A DNA stretch of 7,851 bases from Deltaproteobacteria bacterium. Lineage in GTDB: Bacteria > Desulfobacterota > Binatia > UBA9968. A model generated the notes under the pieces. The model had not been told where the DNA came from. It saw only the letters and a list, made by a program, of their open reading frames with translations, and ran no database searches. The first letter of the stretch is position 1; every line of letters starts with the position of its first letter. Shown here piece after piece: positions 6,182 to 7,851 of this stretch. The translations under genes were made by a program, and so were the position numbers. The stretch spans positions 1-7,851 of the forward strand of contig JACPFH010000778.1 in NCBI GenBank assembly GCA_016183075.1, read 5' to 3'.

Positions 6182-6508
6182 CTACCCTCTGTGCGCTCTT
6201 TCCCGCTTCAACAAAAACTCGCGCAGGTAATCGGGATCGAATCCCAAAAGCTCGCAGATGTTATTGAAGGAGAACGGCCACCCCGTGCCCTCGTCCTGTA
6301 CCCAGTCGAGGGCATTGTGATAGAGGCCGTCGCCGATGCTATTCTTGGCCCCGCGATACTTCTCCAGGCATTCTACCGCATCCTTCAGCATGGCAAGCAT
6401 GAGCTTTTTCTCGCCGTCGAGCTGGCGAGAGAGCATGCGATTGCCGTAGAACTGCGAGGGCAGAAAGGTATCGGGCTCGATGATTCGCGCTAAAAGGTCG
6501 TCATACAT
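6182..6508 (-). CDS. Conserved-looking 108-residue protein of unknown function
   Basis: A 108-residue soluble protein with no signal peptide or membrane segment. ATG at 6508-6506 is the first possible start, since in-frame TAG and TGA stops lie just upstream. AGGAG at 6525-6521 is 12 bases away, a long spacing. The sequence is helical and charged in the middle (about 30-53, with E-K-K-L-M-L-A-M-L-K-D-A-V-E-C-L). The C-terminal part carries D-W-V-Q-D-E-G-T-G-W-P-F-S-F followed by I-C-E-L-L-G-F-D-P-D-Y-L-R (84-96). That last part, helix then 'LGxDPxYLR' turn and helix, resembles a helix-turn-helix, and I associate the W-P-F-S-F...LG-D-P-Y-L-R pattern with uncharacterised proteins of environmental bacteria. 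DNA binding is inference only. It has its own candidate promoter, stands alone on the minus strand, and its TAG stop is 1 base from the M48 gene's stop. Confidence 0.72.
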   Translation of the reverse strand: MYDDLLARIIEPDTFLPSQFYGNRMLSRQLDGEKKLMLAMLKDAVECLEKYRGAKNSIGDGLYHNALDWVQDEGTGWPFSFNNICELLGFDPDYLREFLLKRERAHRG

Positions 6509-6541
6509 ACGGGATCACTACTCCTGAATGTTGAGCGCGTT

Positions 6542-6570
6542 TGTATATCACAAAAACAACCCCACAACAA
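6542..6570 (-). promoter_or_regulatory. Candidate promoter of the 108-residue protein gene
   Basis: On the minus strand TTGTTG (6570-6565) is followed after 17 bases by TATACA (6547-6542, 4 of 6 matches). A TG one base before it (TGATATACA) makes an extended -10 box. The start would be near 6535, leaving the AGGAG at 6525-6521 within a leader of about 27 bases. Confidence 0.4.
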
Positions 6571-6574
6571 CCCC
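6556..6574. repeat. Two copies of ACAACCCC, 11 bases apart, over a -35 region
   Basis: ACAACCCC occurs at 6556-6563 and 6567-6574, one DNA helical turn apart. The copies overlap the -35 box and spacer of the proposed minus-strand promoter at 6542-6570. The spacing would place two recognition sites on the same DNA face. The surrounding stretch is C-rich on the plus strand, so a chance low-complexity origin is also possible. Confidence 0.25.
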
Positions 6575-6717
6575 TTTTTGGCCCCCTACGTCGTGCCCCC
6601 ACCGCGCCAGATTGGCGCCCGTATCCACCGAGATCCGACCGGGATGGCGCGCAGCCCGGCCCCTTGTTCTCGCCCGGCCGGGGAGTTATGAGATATTTAA
6701 GATCGGGGATAGATACC

Positions 6718-7851
6718 GTGAGTTCTATCGGCAACAGTGCAAGCGGCATTTGCTGGGATCTGAGCGAGCTTTTCGCCTCGCACGAGGACCCGCATATCGA
6801 GGCGACGCTACAGGACTGCCGCGCTCGAGCGGAGGCTTTTGCCGCGCGGTTTCGCGCCTCCATCCACCGCCCGCAGGGGCCGGATCCCGCAACGCTTCTC
6901 GACGGCACCAGAGACCTGGAAGCCATCGAGGAGGCTTTGAGCCGAGTTGCAAGCTTTGCCAGCCTGCTCTACGCCGCGGATTCGCTGAAGCCGGAGTACC
7001 AGGATCTCGAGCAGAAGGTAGAGCGGCGAGTAACCGAGGTGAGAAACCTCTTGCTCTTCTTCGAGCTGGAATGGCTCGATGTCGCCGACGACGTTGCAGA
7101 GAGGTTGATGCGGGATCCGATGTTACAGCCCTACGCCCATTATCTCCGCAGCGTCCGGCGGTTTCGCCCACACAAACTCACCGAGCTGGAGGAGAAGATC
7201 GTCAACGAAAAAGACAACACCGGTCGCAGCGCGTTCGGCAGGCTCTTTTCCGAGATCACCTCGGCCTTGACCTTTTCCGTGGAACGCGATGGGAAACCCG
7301 GCGAGCTTACTCTAAGCGAGACCCTCGCCCTCATGCACCACCCCGACCGGCAGCTCCGACAGAGGGCCTGGGAATCGCTCTTCGAAGGGCTTTCCCGCCA
7401 CGAGCACGCGCTTGGCTTTATCTACGACACGATCATCCAGGACCATCTCACGATGGACCGGTTGCGGCGCTATGCCGGCCCTATGATGGAGCGCCACCTC
7501 GCCAACGAGATTGACGGCGAAGCGGTTGCCAGGATGATGGAAGTCAGCGAGGCCAATTACCGGATTGGGCAGGATTACTTTCGCCTCAAGGCGCGCCTGC
7601 TTGGCCTTCCCCGCCTTGCGCTGTACGATCAATACGCGCCTGTGGATGAAGAGCGCGCCTCCTTTTCGTTCTCTCAAGCTCGGGAGGTCGTCTTGGAGGC
7701 TCTTGGCGCCTTCAGTCCGATCTTTCGCTCCATCGCCGCCGAGTTTTTCGCCAAACGTTGGATCGATGCGGAGATACGCAAGGGCAAACAGGGCGGGGCG
7801 TTCTGCGCCTCGCCGTCTCCGCAGTTGCACCCCTATATTCTGTGCAACTAT
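6718..7851 (+). CDS. pepF: PepF/M3-family oligoendopeptidase, N-terminal part (runs off right edge)
   Basis: 378 codons are open to the last base of the window. The protein begins with W-D-L-S-E-L-F (13-19), the usual opening of PepF-like peptidases. Helical M3 N-domain sequence follows, including M-H-H-P-D-R-Q-L-R-Q-R-A-W-E (about 207-220), the D-H-L-T-M-D-R-L-R segment and M-E-R-H-L-A-N-E-I. The visible end, G-G-A-F-C-A then H-P-Y-I-L-C-N-Y (359-378), is the strand that precedes the zinc motif HExxH in this family. The zinc ligands are therefore just outside the window and activity cannot be confirmed. Family members are cytoplasmic zinc enzymes that cut oligopeptides, and no signal peptide is seen. 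GTG at 6718 is preferred (GGGGA at 6705-6709, 8 bases away, and a family-like distance to W-D-L-S). ATG at 6688 is in frame but its GGGAG is only 2 bases away. The gene diverges from the 108-residue protein gene. Confidence 0.88.
   Translation, partial: MSSIGNSASGICWDLSELFASHEDPHIEATLQDCRARAEAFAARFRASIHRPQGPDPATLLDGTRDLEAIEEALSRVASFASLLYAADSLKPEYQDLEQKVERRVTEVRNLLLFFELEWLDVADDVAERLMRDPMLQPYAHYLRSVRRFRPHKLTELEEKIVNEKDNTGRSAFGRLFSEITSALTFSVERDGKPGELTLSETLALMHHPDRQLRQRAWESLFEGLSRHEHALGFIYDTIIQDHLTMDRLRRYAGPMMERHLANEIDGEAVARMMEVSEANYRIGQDYFRLKARLLGLPRLALYDQYAPVDEERASFSFSQAREVVLEALGAFSPIFRSIAAEFFAKRWIDAEIRKGKQGGAFCASPSPQLHPYILCNY

Noticed and set aside
6571..6690. C-rich stretch upstream of the PepF-like gene as a possible RNA element or small gene
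   Set aside because: I found no convincing hairpin set, riboswitch pattern or open frame with coding character. It appears to be an ordinary divergent intergenic region.
6528..7514. A 328-codon plus-strand frame over the PepF region
   Set aside because: It is out of frame with the PepF-like protein, which matches its family over its whole visible length. The shadow translation is Arg/Pro/Ala-rich and featureless.

Overview
The window is about 60% GC, densely coded and bacterial. It looks Gram-negative: it has an exported HtrA-type protease, an M48 lipoprotein with a lipobox, and single-gene transcription units packed tail to tail. The gene set (an acyl-CoA dehydrogenase/SDR pair, a Lon-like protease with an inserted coiled coil, an M48-TPR lipoprotein, a PepF/M3 peptidase) fits an environmental lineage near the old Deltaproteobacteria or the Rokubacteria/NC10/Binatota groups. 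That placement is an impression from the protein families, not a test. I see no phage, transposon, CRISPR, tRNA or rRNA signal.

Layout. At 1-980 a minus-strand operon holds an SDR oxidoreductase followed by the first 59 codons of an acyl-CoA dehydrogenase, which runs off the left edge. At 1142-2224 (+) lies an HtrA/S1C serine protease with one PDZ domain and an altered active-site loop. It converges on a Lon-like ATP-dependent protease at 2231-4687 (-); only 6 bases separate the stop codons, and an imperfect hairpin covers the junction. A 104-base divergent promoter region separates the Lon-like gene from an M48 metalloprotease lipoprotein with TPR repeats at 4792-6180 (+), whose mRNA appears to be leaderless. 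That gene converges, with a 1-base gap, on a 108-residue protein of unknown function at 6182-6508 (-). From 6718 to the right edge is the N-terminal two thirds or so of a PepF/M3 oligopeptidase (+), cut before its zinc site.

How they fit together. Four consecutive larger genes encode proteases of four unrelated families: S1C serine in the envelope, Lon-type Ser/Lys ATP-dependent in the cytoplasm, M48 zinc lipoprotein at the envelope, and M3 zinc oligopeptidase in the cytoplasm. Together they could cover envelope quality control, cytoplasmic degradation and final peptide breakdown. Gene orientations alternate, so this is a neighbourhood and not one operon. The only obviously shared control region is between the Lon-like and M48 genes. 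The SDR/acyl-CoA dehydrogenase operon belongs to a separate function, acyl-CoA oxidation.

Most of the window is ordinary chromosomal content. The points most worth checking are the N-A-G-A-S-A-G-W-S active-site loop of the HtrA protein, the leaderless M48 promoter, the possible shared operator, the non-standard Walker B segment of the Lon-like protein, and the unknown 108-residue protein.
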